This document shows positions 30,793-38,806 of a DNA stretch of 64,000 nt, in pieces. The position numbers and the translations under genes were made by a program. The notes beneath the pieces were generated by a model. That model saw nothing but the letters and a program-made list of their open reading frames with translations, was not told where the DNA came from and ran no database searches. This stretch comes from Pedosphaera parvula Ellin514 (GTDB lineage: Bacteria > Verrucomicrobiota > Verrucomicrobiia > Limisphaerales > Pedosphaeraceae), in assembly GCF_000172555.1 (NCBI RefSeq), contig NZ_ABOX02000010.1:62001-126000 (forward strand). The letters run 5' to 3'. Each line of letters opens with the position of its first letter. Within the stretch, counting starts at the first letter, position 1.

Positions 30793-33700
30793 TTATTGCC
30801 CCTGAATCTGATAAAATGCCGCATCATTACTCGGCGTGAGGGACAGGCTGTTCCCGCTCACCGGCGCACCAAAATTTTGCCAGCTGATTGGAACGGTCAG
30901 GTTCGTCGCCACCAGCACCCGGTACGGCGGAATCCCGCCCGTCCAGTTCAGGACCACATTGGATCCCTGCAAGCCCATCGTCGAGGTGATCAGCGGCGCA
31001 GCAGCCACCACCAGATTCATCGTTGCCGTATTGAATGCTCCTGCCGGGTCGGCTACTTTCACCAGAAACACGTTAGTACCAACATCGCCTGAGACCGGCA
31101 TTCCTGACAACAGCCCGTTGCCCGCCAGAGTCAACCAACCCGGTCCGCTGAGCTTGGAGAAGGTCATCGTATCCGCATTCGGATCGCTCGCGTTGGTCGC
31201 CATGTTCACGGAATAATTCTGCCCGGCAGTAACTCCAGCCACGGTAAATGGATTGACCAGGAAGCTCGGCGAACGATTCGTCACCGCACCGAAGTGCGCC
31301 TGCACCTGCGCCGCACTCAAGGCATAATTATAAACCGCCACTTCCTCAATGCTGCCGTTAAACTGGCTGTCATAAGCCGTGGTGCCGGATTGACGCGAAC
31401 CGATGGTCATCGCATTCGCCGAACTCTTGAGTCCGCTGCCACTGGGAATCGTGCCCGCTGCATTCGAAACACCGTCCACGTAAAGCACCACTATCCCATT
31501 CGGCTCATCGCAAACGCCCACTACGTGATGCCACGCATTATTCAGCACCACGTTGCCGCTCGCCAGACGCGCCGTGCTGCTTGCGCCGTCACGCACGAAG
31601 AACCGGAAGGCATGGCTTGTTCCTCCGGTATCGAGATTGAATTGCTCGCCACCTGACCCGGTTCCCCTGGTCACAATGCCCGCATCCGTTGACTGCGCTG
31701 CCCCTTTCACCCAGGCCTCCACTGAGAATGCCGGGTTATTGGTCGTGGAAAAATCAATCGGTATGCCCCCCACATAACTGTTGATGGCCGGGCCAAACTT
31801 CACCGCCGTATGAGTATCCAATGTATTATTACCCGGCTGATTGAGCGTTACGCTGTTAAAGGTCCCATTATTGCCGGCCACATAGTCATGCGCAATCGTC
31901 CCCGTCTTCTCGTCCAAACGCCAATAACCCATGGGATTATTTGCCAACACATTTTGCCAAAACGGATTTGTCGGCGCGGCTTGCACCGTGACTGATACAA
32001 CCCGGCTCGTGACGCTTCCAAACGAATTCTGCGCGATCAGTGTATAATTGCCTGCGTTGGCCGCCTGCAGGTTGTTCAAATTGAAGGTGGAACTTGCCGA
32101 ACTGGAAATGTTCGCTCCATTCAATGCCAATGAGTATGTGACCGGCGTCGAGGCGGTGACTCCCAGTGAAAAACTGATCTTGCCTCCGGTGAATAATGTG
32201 GAATTCGTTGGCCCCGGCTGTTGCACAATCACCGGACTGCGGTACACCGTCAGCGTGGCCACGGAACTTGTCGCGGCACTGCTGCTGTTCGTCACCACCA
32301 CATAGTAATTGGTGATCTGGTTCACCTGCACTGGTGTCACCGTCAGGCTATTGCCATTCTGCCCCGGCAGGAGCGTTTCACTTCCCGGGGTTCCGCTATA
32401 CCATTGATAACCCAAAGGCGGAGTCCCCATCGCCGCTGTTGTGAAAATCGAACTCGCACCGGCCGTCTGGTTGGTGACTGAAACCGGTTGCTTCGCGATA
32501 CTCACCTGCGCCGGCATCGGCACGCCACTCACCGCGAAGATTCCCGAACTGCCAGCTGCCGCTGGCTTCGTGAAAGCAATGGACGCTACCGCCTGGTTCA
32601 ATCCCAACACCGAGAGATCAATGGTGGTTTGATACAAATTCGGATTTGCGCTGCCGTTATCCTCGGTGAAAAGTCCGCTATTCAGTTGCAATCTGCCAAA
32701 GCCTTGTATGCCGACATTGCCGGTATTGTTAAACCAATCCTGGGCGTTGTAATTCAGCACTTGGCTCGTCGACCCGTTTGTGAAAGTGATAACGAATGTG
32801 CCAAGGCCGCCACCGTTGGCCGAGGACGCAAGAATTGAAAGTGAATTGTACGCCTGCGGATTCAGAAATGTCAGGGTTCTCGTGGTGGGATAAGGACTTC
32901 CCAGCATCAGCACGTTCGTCTTTCCATACGGCCCCAGTTGAAAAACGGTGCCATCGTTCGGACTTAGTATCGTTCCGCTTCCTGGCAGCCCTTGATTGCC
33001 TCCGCTCCCGGAAACTTGCGCGTTGCCGTTCAGACCGGCTTCATAAAAAGCAATGTTGTTGGGAATGTCGAACGCAGTCGCCTTCTTGCTGGCTAGCGTG
33101 GCGGTGTAGGGAGCAATGACACTGGCATTGAAACCGGTTAACGCGATTGGATTATTCACCGCGGAATTCTGCACTGCGATGACTACACGCCGACTCACCT
33201 CCGTTTGCGTGGGATCGGTCTGGTCGGCGATGTTCACGAATAACTCAAACTGAACCGCATACATCGTATTGGTTGCCAGCCGGGCATAATCAAGGGTTGC
33301 GCTGTTGGCCACGGTCATGATGCCATTGGCATTGATTGAGAAGGTGTTACTCGTATTTCCGGAAACAATGGTGTAGATAAGAGCATCATTCGTATTATTG
33401 GCGGCGACTATTCCCACCACCGTGCCATTTGCCGAATGTTCCATCACACTCAATCGCGTCGGTAGGTAACCACCTCCCACAGAACCTGCAATCGAGTAGT
33501 AACCCTTGCTCGCATAGGAACTGAAGCCATCCACCAAAGGGTTGTTGCGTCCCGCCCCGGTAACACGAAATGTATAGGTTCCCGCCGGCAGATTAGTGTT
33601 GATGGTTGCCGATAAAACCGTTTGTGGATTGTTACTCGCAATGATTGTATCGGTCGCATCTGCCAGTGTGGCCATCACCGCCAGGTCAGCCCAATCCCCC

Positions 33701-35178
33701 ACGGGGCTGGCTGTCAGATTTATCTGGCCGCCCGTGGTCGTAAATTGAAACGCATCCGTGTCATCCTGCTTTTCTATCACCCCTTCCGCCGAAGCAGTGA
33801 GATCCGAATAAATTTCCAAATAGCGTGAGGTCGCCAAAGTGCTCCCGGTATCATCCGGGCGATAGCTCACATTGTTGTTCTGGGTCGTGATCATGTTTTC
33901 CTGATCCTGCGTATTGCTCGGATTGGCGTAGTCACCCTTGGAGAAAGTGGTCACCGGCTGATAATAACCTGCACCCATGATCGGGCACCAACCGGTCGGC
34001 GCGGCCCCTTGTCCGGTATAATACTCGGTATGATTCGTGCCAATATTTGTGCCCATATGGCTTAAGCCAAGCGTATGTCCCGGCTCGTGTGCTCCCACCT
34101 CTCCCCCGTTCTTACCGGTCGTATAGATCGACCAACAAACAGTATCACTTCCCCAGTTCCAGGAACCGATGTAAGCCACGCCAGCTGCTCCGGGACCGAT
34201 TGCCGGGGTTGATGGCGTGAACACACAGCGCTGACGGCTCGTGGCAGGCGCATTTTGGTATACACGGAGATCCGTGGTCACATTGATGTTGAACGCCATG
34301 TAATCCTCCGCCACCCGTTTCCACAAATCCTTGATCTGCGCGTTGCTCACGCTGGGCTTCGGATAAGCCGCCCCACCCCACGTAATTGTATAACCACCGA
34401 AGAAATCCAATAATAATACTGCTGGCGATCCCGGGTAACTTTGCAGCGAGACAATGTTGCTGTTGTAAGAAGGGACATACAATAATGGGTCAAGATCAGG
34501 TCGCAATGGCGGCATGTTTGCAACTTCATTGGTGCTGCCCGTGTCCTCCGCCAATGGCATCGCTTGACACAGCACCTCATCCATCCGCCGCTGCCACAAC
34601 TCCGGTTCACCATTTATTCCCGTCGGCTCGATGCGATACGCCGTCTGGCTCGCTGGCAACTCAACGACTCCCACCGCCTTGCCCGCCTTCCCCTCCGCTG
34701 GCGGTGTCAAAAAGAAGAACTTGCCTTTCTCCGGCTCCGCGAGTTCACCGGAAACATAAGTCAACTCGCCATCACGATACTGGGTGATTTGGATCGTGCC
34801 CGAAGCCATGCGCCCTTCGGTCAACTCAAAACGAATCGGCTCGCCCGACTGCGGATGTCCGAGGCTCTTGAGAAAATTAGCATCCCAAGCACGCTTCGAC
34901 TTCCCCGGACCGTGCAATGCCGCCGCATACGGATTTAATGCTGGATCAAGCTCCCGCGACTTCACCTGACCTGATACCGCCGAATTGGTGCTGGCTGCGA
35001 CAACACTCGTCAATTGCGCCACTGGAGGCTTGGCCACACCCGTCGGAGTGACTGCTGGAGCGGCAGGTGCATGAGCAGCCTCGACCGGGTGCTTCGACTT
35101 CCCGGTGGAAAACGTGTAGTAACAACCAATGGCAGTAAGAATAGCCAGTCCGACGAGTAAGAGGGTTCTTCTGATCAT
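30793..35178 (-). CDS. Giant secreted metzincin protease with PPC, Ig, LamG and FYQI-type C-terminal modules
   Basis: 1461 residues from the ATG at 35178. Signal 1-22 ending in a Cys-Tyr-Tyr, propeptide to about 200, metzincin catalytic domain about 215-460 with H364-E-P-G-H368-T-L-G-L-S-H374 and a downstream M-G as candidate Met-turn. Then a bacterial pre-peptidase C-terminal domain about 465-570 (D-T-D-A-F-Q-F), cadherin-like segment about 575-660, an unassigned beta region to about 900, two Ig-like domains to about 1080, a LamG domain about 1095-1290 with M-G-Y-W-R-L-D-E, a putative Ig (He_PIG-like) domain about 1300-1400, and a final module with V-V-L-N-W-T ... A-F-Y-Q-I-Q-G-Q. Extracellular or surface-anchored protein degradation. 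Confidence 0.88.
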   Translation of the reverse strand: MIRRTLLLVGLAILTAIGCYYTFSTGKSKHPVEAAHAPAAPAVTPTGVAKPPVAQLTSVVAASTNSAVSGQVKSRELDPALNPYAAALHGPGKSKRAWDANFLKSLGHPQSGEPIRFELTEGRMASGTIQITQYRDGELTYVSGELAEPEKGKFFFLTPPAEGKAGKAVGVVELPASQTAYRIEPTGINGEPELWQRRMDEVLCQAMPLAEDTGSTNEVANMPPLRPDLDPLLYVPSYNSNIVSLQSYPGSPAVLLLDFFGGYTITWGGAAYPKPSVSNAQIKDLWKRVAEDYMAFNINVTTDLRVYQNAPATSRQRCVFTPSTPAIGPGAAGVAYIGSWNWGSDTVCWSIYTTGKNGGEVGAHEPGHTLGLSHMGTNIGTNHTEYYTGQGAAPTGWCPIMGAGYYQPVTTFSKGDYANPSNTQDQENMITTQNNNVSYRPDDTGSTLATSRYLEIYSDLTASAEGVIEKQDDTDAFQFTTTGGQINLTASPVGDWADLAVMATLADATDTIIASNNPQTVLSATINTNLPAGTYTFRVTGAGRNNPLVDGFSSYASKGYYSIAGSVGGGYLPTRLSVMEHSANGTVVGIVAANNTNDALIYTIVSGNTSNTFSINANGIMTVANSATLDYARLATNTMYAVQFELFVNIADQTDPTQTEVSRRVVIAVQNSAVNNPIALTGFNASVIAPYTATLASKKATAFDIPNNIAFYEAGLNGNAQVSGSGGNQGLPGSGTILSPNDGTVFQLGPYGKTNVLMLGSPYPTTRTLTFLNPQAYNSLSILASSANGGGLGTFVITFTNGSTSQVLNYNAQDWFNNTGNVGIQGFGRLQLNSGLFTEDNGSANPNLYQTTIDLSVLGLNQAVASIAFTKPAAAGSSGIFAVSGVPMPAQVSIAKQPVSVTNQTAGASSIFTTAAMGTPPLGYQWYSGTPGSETLLPGQNGNSLTVTPVQVNQITNYYVVVTNSSSAATSSVATLTVYRSPVIVQQPGPTNSTLFTGGKISFSLGVTASTPVTYSLALNGANISSSASSTFNLNNLQAANAGNYTLIAQNSFGSVTSRVVSVTVQAAPTNPFWQNVLANNPMGYWRLDEKTGTIAHDYVAGNNGTFNSVTLNQPGNNTLDTHTAVKFGPAINSYVGGIPIDFSTTNNPAFSVEAWVKGAAQSTDAGIVTRGTGSGGEQFNLDTGGTSHAFRFFVRDGASSTARLASGNVVLNNAWHHVVGVCDEPNGIVVLYVDGVSNAAGTIPSGSGLKSSANAMTIGSRQSGTTAYDSQFNGSIEEVAVYNYALSAAQVQAHFGAVTNRSPSFLVNPFTVAGVTAGQNYSVNMATNASDPNADTMTFSKLSGPGWLTLAGNGLLSGMPVSGDVGTNVFLVKVADPAGAFNTATMNLVVAAAPLITSTMGLQGSNVVLNWTGGIPPYRVLVATNLTVPISWQNFGAPVSGNSLSLTPSNDAAFYQIQGQ

Positions 35179-35609
35179 AGCGCGGCAATGGCGAATTATG
35201 GCACACAACACCTCTCAGAGCCACACAAAACTGGCTTTTCCTCCCGAAAACAGCTCCGTTGCCCTTCCGTCTATGGGTTGCTCATCATAACTGGTGCCCA
35301 TAAAAGTGTTATGTAACACTAACTACAGAGTTACAGCAGTTACTGTTTCAGTTGAACTTATACTCCAACAATGAGCCAACAAAATTCGAATTGTATGCAA
35401 TCAAGACAATCCCGTCGGCTGACAAAGAGCATTCGTCATGATGTTTGATCTGCTCAATTTCAGCAAATGGGCCGGATAAAGTTAAAGGCTTTCAAACAGC
35501 TCCATCTCTGCATTTTGGCAAACCCCGACATGGCTACCGATGCGGATGAATAACTTTCTTTTTTTCCGACACCAAATCTCGCCAGGTGGGTCTATACTCT
35601 TAGCAACAA
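35179..35609. other. Divergent intergenic region
   Basis: About 430 bases between a minus-strand and a plus-strand start. Holds an inverted repeat GTGTTA-TG-TAACAC (35306-35319) followed closely by further GTTAC/CAGTTACTG words, which could be an operator. TATACT at about 35593 is a possible -10 box for the zinc ribbon gene, but no good -35 box is at the right distance. Confidence 0.35.
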
Positions 35610-35882
35610 ATGGCCATAGCCCCTGAAATATGTCCCAACTGCGGTGCGGAAGTTCCGCCGAATGCAAAAGCTTGCCCCGGATGCGGCTCCTGCGCGGAGA
35701 CCGGCTGGTCAGGAGAGGCGCATGCCAGCGGCTTGGGCCTTCCTGACGATAATTTTGATTACGATGACTATCTTGAACGGGAATTCGGGAAATCCAAACC
35801 CGTTCCACGTGGAATGTCCCGGTTTTGGTGGGTCATCGCCGTGCTCATTCTTGCTCTGATTCTCGCCATGATATTCCTTTAG
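35610..35882 (+). CDS. Zinc-ribbon membrane protein
   Basis: 90 residues. N-terminal double zinc knuckle C-P-N-C-G ... C-P-G-C-G (about residues 8-27), an acidic linker D-D-N-F-D-Y-D-D-Y-L-E-R-E, then a single C-terminal transmembrane helix (W-W-V-I-A-V-L-I-L-A-L-I-L) reaching nearly the last residue. A tail-anchored protein with the zinc finger in the cytoplasm. Such proteins are common beside unrelated genes and have no known specific role. The stop lies 20 nt before the PQQ propeller gene, so it could lead that operon. Confidence 0.8.
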   Translation: MAIAPEICPNCGAEVPPNAKACPGCGSCAETGWSGEAHASGLGLPDDNFDYDDYLEREFGKSKPVPRGMSRFWWVIAVLILALILAMIFL

Positions 35883-35902
35883 TGCTCCTGGCTTTTCTTG
35901 TA

Positions 35903-37165
35903 ATGTCTGCAGGCATGACCGCCAGATTTGCCTCCCTCATCATTGTTTGCCTTGCCATGGCAAACCAAGCGTGGAGCACCAACTGGCCGCAATTCCTTGG
36001 CCCTGCTCGCAATGGAGTTTACTCAGGGAGTGACCTCGCCGATGCTTGGCCCGGGGAAGGCCCGCCCATCCTCTGGCAAAAGTCCATCGGCCAGGGCTTC
36101 TCCGCACCTGTTGTTACCGATCATAAATTGATTCTTTTCCATCGCCTCGCCGACAAGGAAACCATCGAAGCCTTGGATGCCAACACGGGCAAACAACTCT
36201 GGTACCTCGCCTACCCCACTCACTACTCCGACGATTTCGGCTTTGATGAAGGCCCCCGCGCCACTCCCTGCATCGCCGACGGCTTTGTCTGCACCTTCGG
36301 TGCTGAAGGCATGCTGAACTGCCTCAACCTCTCGGACGGCAAAAAGCAATGGAGCGTGGATACAAGAAAGGAATTCGGCGCTCGCAAAGGGTTCTTTGGA
36401 ATCGTCTGCTCCCCTCTGGTCGAAGGGAATGCAGTGCTGCTCAATGTCGGAGGAACGGACAATGCCAGTATTGTCGCCTTCGATAAATCGACCGGCAAAA
36501 CGCTATGGAAATCGTACAACGACGAAGCCAGCTACTCCGCCCCAACCGTCGCCACCATCAACGGTAATCGTTATGCCCTCTTTCTGACTCGCAGCGCCTT
36601 GGTTGCTCTAAACCCCGTGGATGGCAAAGTCTACTTCACATATCCGTTCCGCCCGCCGCTGGGAGCCTCCGTAACTGCCGCTACTCCACAAGTCATTGGC
36701 GATCTCATTTTCATATCCGGCAGCTATGGCAATGGTGCTGTGCTGCTCCGCATTAAGGATGGTAAACCAGAGAAAGTTTGGGCCGCCCAGGATGTTCTCT
36801 CAAACCATTACGCCACCAGCATCTATCACGACGGCTTCCTTTATGGCATCGATGGCCGCACCGACCCCGGCTTTCAACCGGGCCCAAGCCTGCGGTGCGT
36901 GGAACTTAAAACCGGAAAGGTTCGCTGGAAACAGGACGATTTCGGGGCCGCCACGCTCACCCTCGCTGGCGATCAACTCCTCATCGTCACCGAACGCGGT
37001 GAACTCATCCGCGCTAAAGCATCTCCCGACAGTTTTCAACCAATCGCCCGCGCCGAGGTTCTTCCCAATCACATCCGCTCCTACCCTGCTATCGCCGACG
37101 GACTTTTCTATGCTCGCAGCAAAGACAAACTCTTCTGCCTGGATTTGAGGAAACCAGCAAAATGA
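35903..37165 (+). CDS. Secreted PQQ-binding-like beta-propeller protein (copy 1)
   Basis: 420 residues from ATG 35903 (ATG 35915 also possible). The signal M-T-A-R-F-A-S-L-I-I-V-C-L-A with cleavage near A-W-S-T is followed by N-W-P-Q-F-L-G-P-A-R-N-G, the standard opening of PVC exported PQQ-like propellers. Tryptophan-docking motifs recur (A-N-T-G-K-Q-L-W, S-D-G-K-K-Q-W, S-T-G-K-T-L-W, T-G-K-V-R-W). No cytochrome motif and no evident PQQ-ligand set, so it may be a structural or binding propeller rather than a dehydrogenase. 3 nt upstream of the receiver-domain gene. A paralogue lies at 43268-44686. Confidence 0.88.
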   Translation: MSAGMTARFASLIIVCLAMANQAWSTNWPQFLGPARNGVYSGSDLADAWPGEGPPILWQKSIGQGFSAPVVTDHKLILFHRLADKETIEALDANTGKQLWYLAYPTHYSDDFGFDEGPRATPCIADGFVCTFGAEGMLNCLNLSDGKKQWSVDTRKEFGARKGFFGIVCSPLVEGNAVLLNVGGTDNASIVAFDKSTGKTLWKSYNDEASYSAPTVATINGNRYALFLTRSALVALNPVDGKVYFTYPFRPPLGASVTAATPQVIGDLIFISGSYGNGAVLLRIKDGKPEKVWAAQDVLSNHYATSIYHDGFLYGIDGRTDPGFQPGPSLRCVELKTGKVRWKQDDFGAATLTLAGDQLLIVTERGELIRAKASPDSFQPIARAEVLPNHIRSYPAIADGLFYARSKDKLFCLDLRKPAK

Positions 37166-37168
37166 TTC

Positions 37169-37600
37169 ATGGCTCGGAACACGATTTTAATTTTGGAAGA
37201 CAATGACGACCGCATCGCCGGATTTCACGCTGCCATCGCATCTCTGGATTCGCGCCTCAACGTCAAACTTTGGTATGACGCACCCACTATGATTAAAGAG
37301 TGTTCCCAGTTCTTGGATGCCGCTTGTCTATTTTCATTGGACCACGATCTGAATCCTCGGCCCGGAGCTTCTGAAGATCCTGGCACAGGACTGGATGTGG
37401 CAGAATATCTTTGCACCCATGTTCCTGTCTGCTCTGTCTTGCTCCATTCCACAAATTACGAAAGGGTTTGGTCCATGCACAACGAATTCCGATTTGCCGG
37501 TTGGCAGGTTGACCGTGTTGGCCCCATTGGAGAGGATTGGATTCCAAAGTTGTGGCTTCCTGTTGTCCGAAAAATTCTGAGCAGCCCGCTCCTCTCATGA
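37169..37600 (+). CDS. Cyclic-phosphate-processing receiver-domain protein (cREC type)
   Basis: 143 residues. Receiver-like fold with L-I-L-E-D-N-D-D-R at residues 6-14, L-D-H-D-L-N near residue 57, T-G-L-D-V-A-E-Y-L, and S-V-L-L-H-S-T-N in place of the usual T/S-x-x-K region. The D-H-D-L plus H-S-x-N combination is that of the cyclic-phosphate-processing receiver family (PF20274), proposed to act on 2',3'-cyclic phosphate or RNA ends and often seen near toxin or conflict genes. No DNA-binding domain. It starts 3 nt after the PQQ propeller and its stop overlaps the start of the DUF5009 gene by ATGA. Function in this carbohydrate context is unknown. Confidence 0.75.
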   Translation: MARNTILILEDNDDRIAGFHAAIASLDSRLNVKLWYDAPTMIKECSQFLDAACLFSLDHDLNPRPGASEDPGTGLDVAEYLCTHVPVCSVLLHSTNYERVWSMHNEFRFAGWQVDRVGPIGEDWIPKLWLPVVRKILSSPLLS

Positions 37601-38748
37601 GTGCCCCTACTTCAACCTCCGAAGCGCCTGCCCTCTCCAACCAGGCTGGCTCCACAGCAACCCTGAATCAAAAGGCAAACACACGCATCATCTCCATCGA
37701 TGCCCTTCGCGGCTTCGACATGTTCTGGATCATGGGCGGCGATCAGCTGGTTCGGTCGTTCCAAAAAATTGACGATTCAGCCCCCACCCATGCACTCGCA
37801 AACCAAATGGAACATTGCGAATGGGCCGGGTTCCATTTTTACGACCTTATCTTTCCACTATTTGTTTTTCTGGCAGGCGTATCAATCGTGTTTTCAATCA
37901 CCCGCCTGATTGAACATTCGGGCAGAGTCGCCGCGGTCAAGCGTATTGCGTTTCGCTCCGTAATCCTGTTCCTCTTTGGCATCTTTTACATGGGCGGGGT
38001 CTCGAACGGTTTCAAGAACATCTACCTGGCCGGTGTACTTCATCGCATCGCCGTGGCCTATTTCTTCGCTGCTCTGCTCTTCTGTTTTTTTCGGCCCAAA
38101 GCACTTATCGCCATCTGCATTGGCTTGCTGGTGGGTTACTGGGCTCTGTTAACCTTCGTCCCTGTTCCCGGCGTCGGTGCAGCCTCGTACGACCAAGGCA
38201 AAAACCTTGCCTATTATCTCGACCAACATTATCTGCCTGGCCAGAAGTTTGAAGGGACCTTACTCAGCACGATGCCAGCCGTTGCCAATTGCCTGCTCGG
38301 CATCTTCGCCGGCCTGCTGCTGACCAACAAAACTGTTGATGATCAAAAGAAGGTCTACTGGCTCCTCGGCAGCGGAATCACCAGTCTTGTCATTGGTTTA
38401 ATCTGGTCCATCCAATTCCCCATTATCAAACTTCTCTGGACTTCCACCTACGTTCTGCTTGCCTGCGGTTACAGCGCCATCCTTCTCGGCCTGTTCTATC
38501 AAATCATTGAGATCTGGAAATTCCAGAAATGGGCCCAACCCTTCATTTGGCTTGGTATGAATGCCATCACGATCTATCTGGTGGCAAACATCGTTAACTT
38601 CCGCCGCCATGGTGAACGCTTCGTCGGTGGCAACGTCAAGAACTTCCTCGGCAACTACCACGATCTCGCTCTTTCCGTTGTCGTTCTCATCCTGGTCTTT
38701 TGGGTGGTTCACTTCCTCTATCGCCGAAAAGTGTTTCTCCGCCTTTAG
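37597..38748 (+). CDS. DUF5009/HGSNAT-like acyltransferase membrane protein (copy 1)
   Basis: 383 residues from the ATG at 37597, overlapping the previous stop by ATGA. Ten or so transmembrane helices. Family signatures are S-I-D-A-L-R-G-F-D-M-F-W-I, W-A-G-F-H-F-Y-D-L-I-F-P-L-F-V-F near residues 72-87 (the conserved His is the likely acetyl carrier in the HGSNAT family), L-H-R-I-A-V-A-Y-F, and G-M-N-A-I-T-I-Y at the end. HGSNAT-type proteins acetylate glucosamine ends of glycans across a membrane. Its substrate here is inferred to be a sugar. Paralogue of 41096-42379. Confidence 0.9.
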   Translation: MSAPTSTSEAPALSNQAGSTATLNQKANTRIISIDALRGFDMFWIMGGDQLVRSFQKIDDSAPTHALANQMEHCEWAGFHFYDLIFPLFVFLAGVSIVFSITRLIEHSGRVAAVKRIAFRSVILFLFGIFYMGGVSNGFKNIYLAGVLHRIAVAYFFAALLFCFFRPKALIAICIGLLVGYWALLTFVPVPGVGAASYDQGKNLAYYLDQHYLPGQKFEGTLLSTMPAVANCLLGIFAGLLLTNKTVDDQKKVYWLLGSGITSLVIGLIWSIQFPIIKLLWTSTYVLLACGYSAILLGLFYQIIEIWKFQKWAQPFIWLGMNAITIYLVANIVNFRRHGERFVGGNVKNFLGNYHDLALSVVVLILVFWVVHFLYRRKVFLRL

Positions 38749-38806
38749 ACGCCTTCCTCTACAAACAATCCTTGTGACAGTCATCTTCCTCTCATAAAAG
38801 TATTCG

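Noticed and set aside
35825-35902. Longer N-terminus for the first PQQ propeller
   Set aside because: It overlaps the zinc ribbon gene in another frame. The signal peptide begins at 35903/35915.
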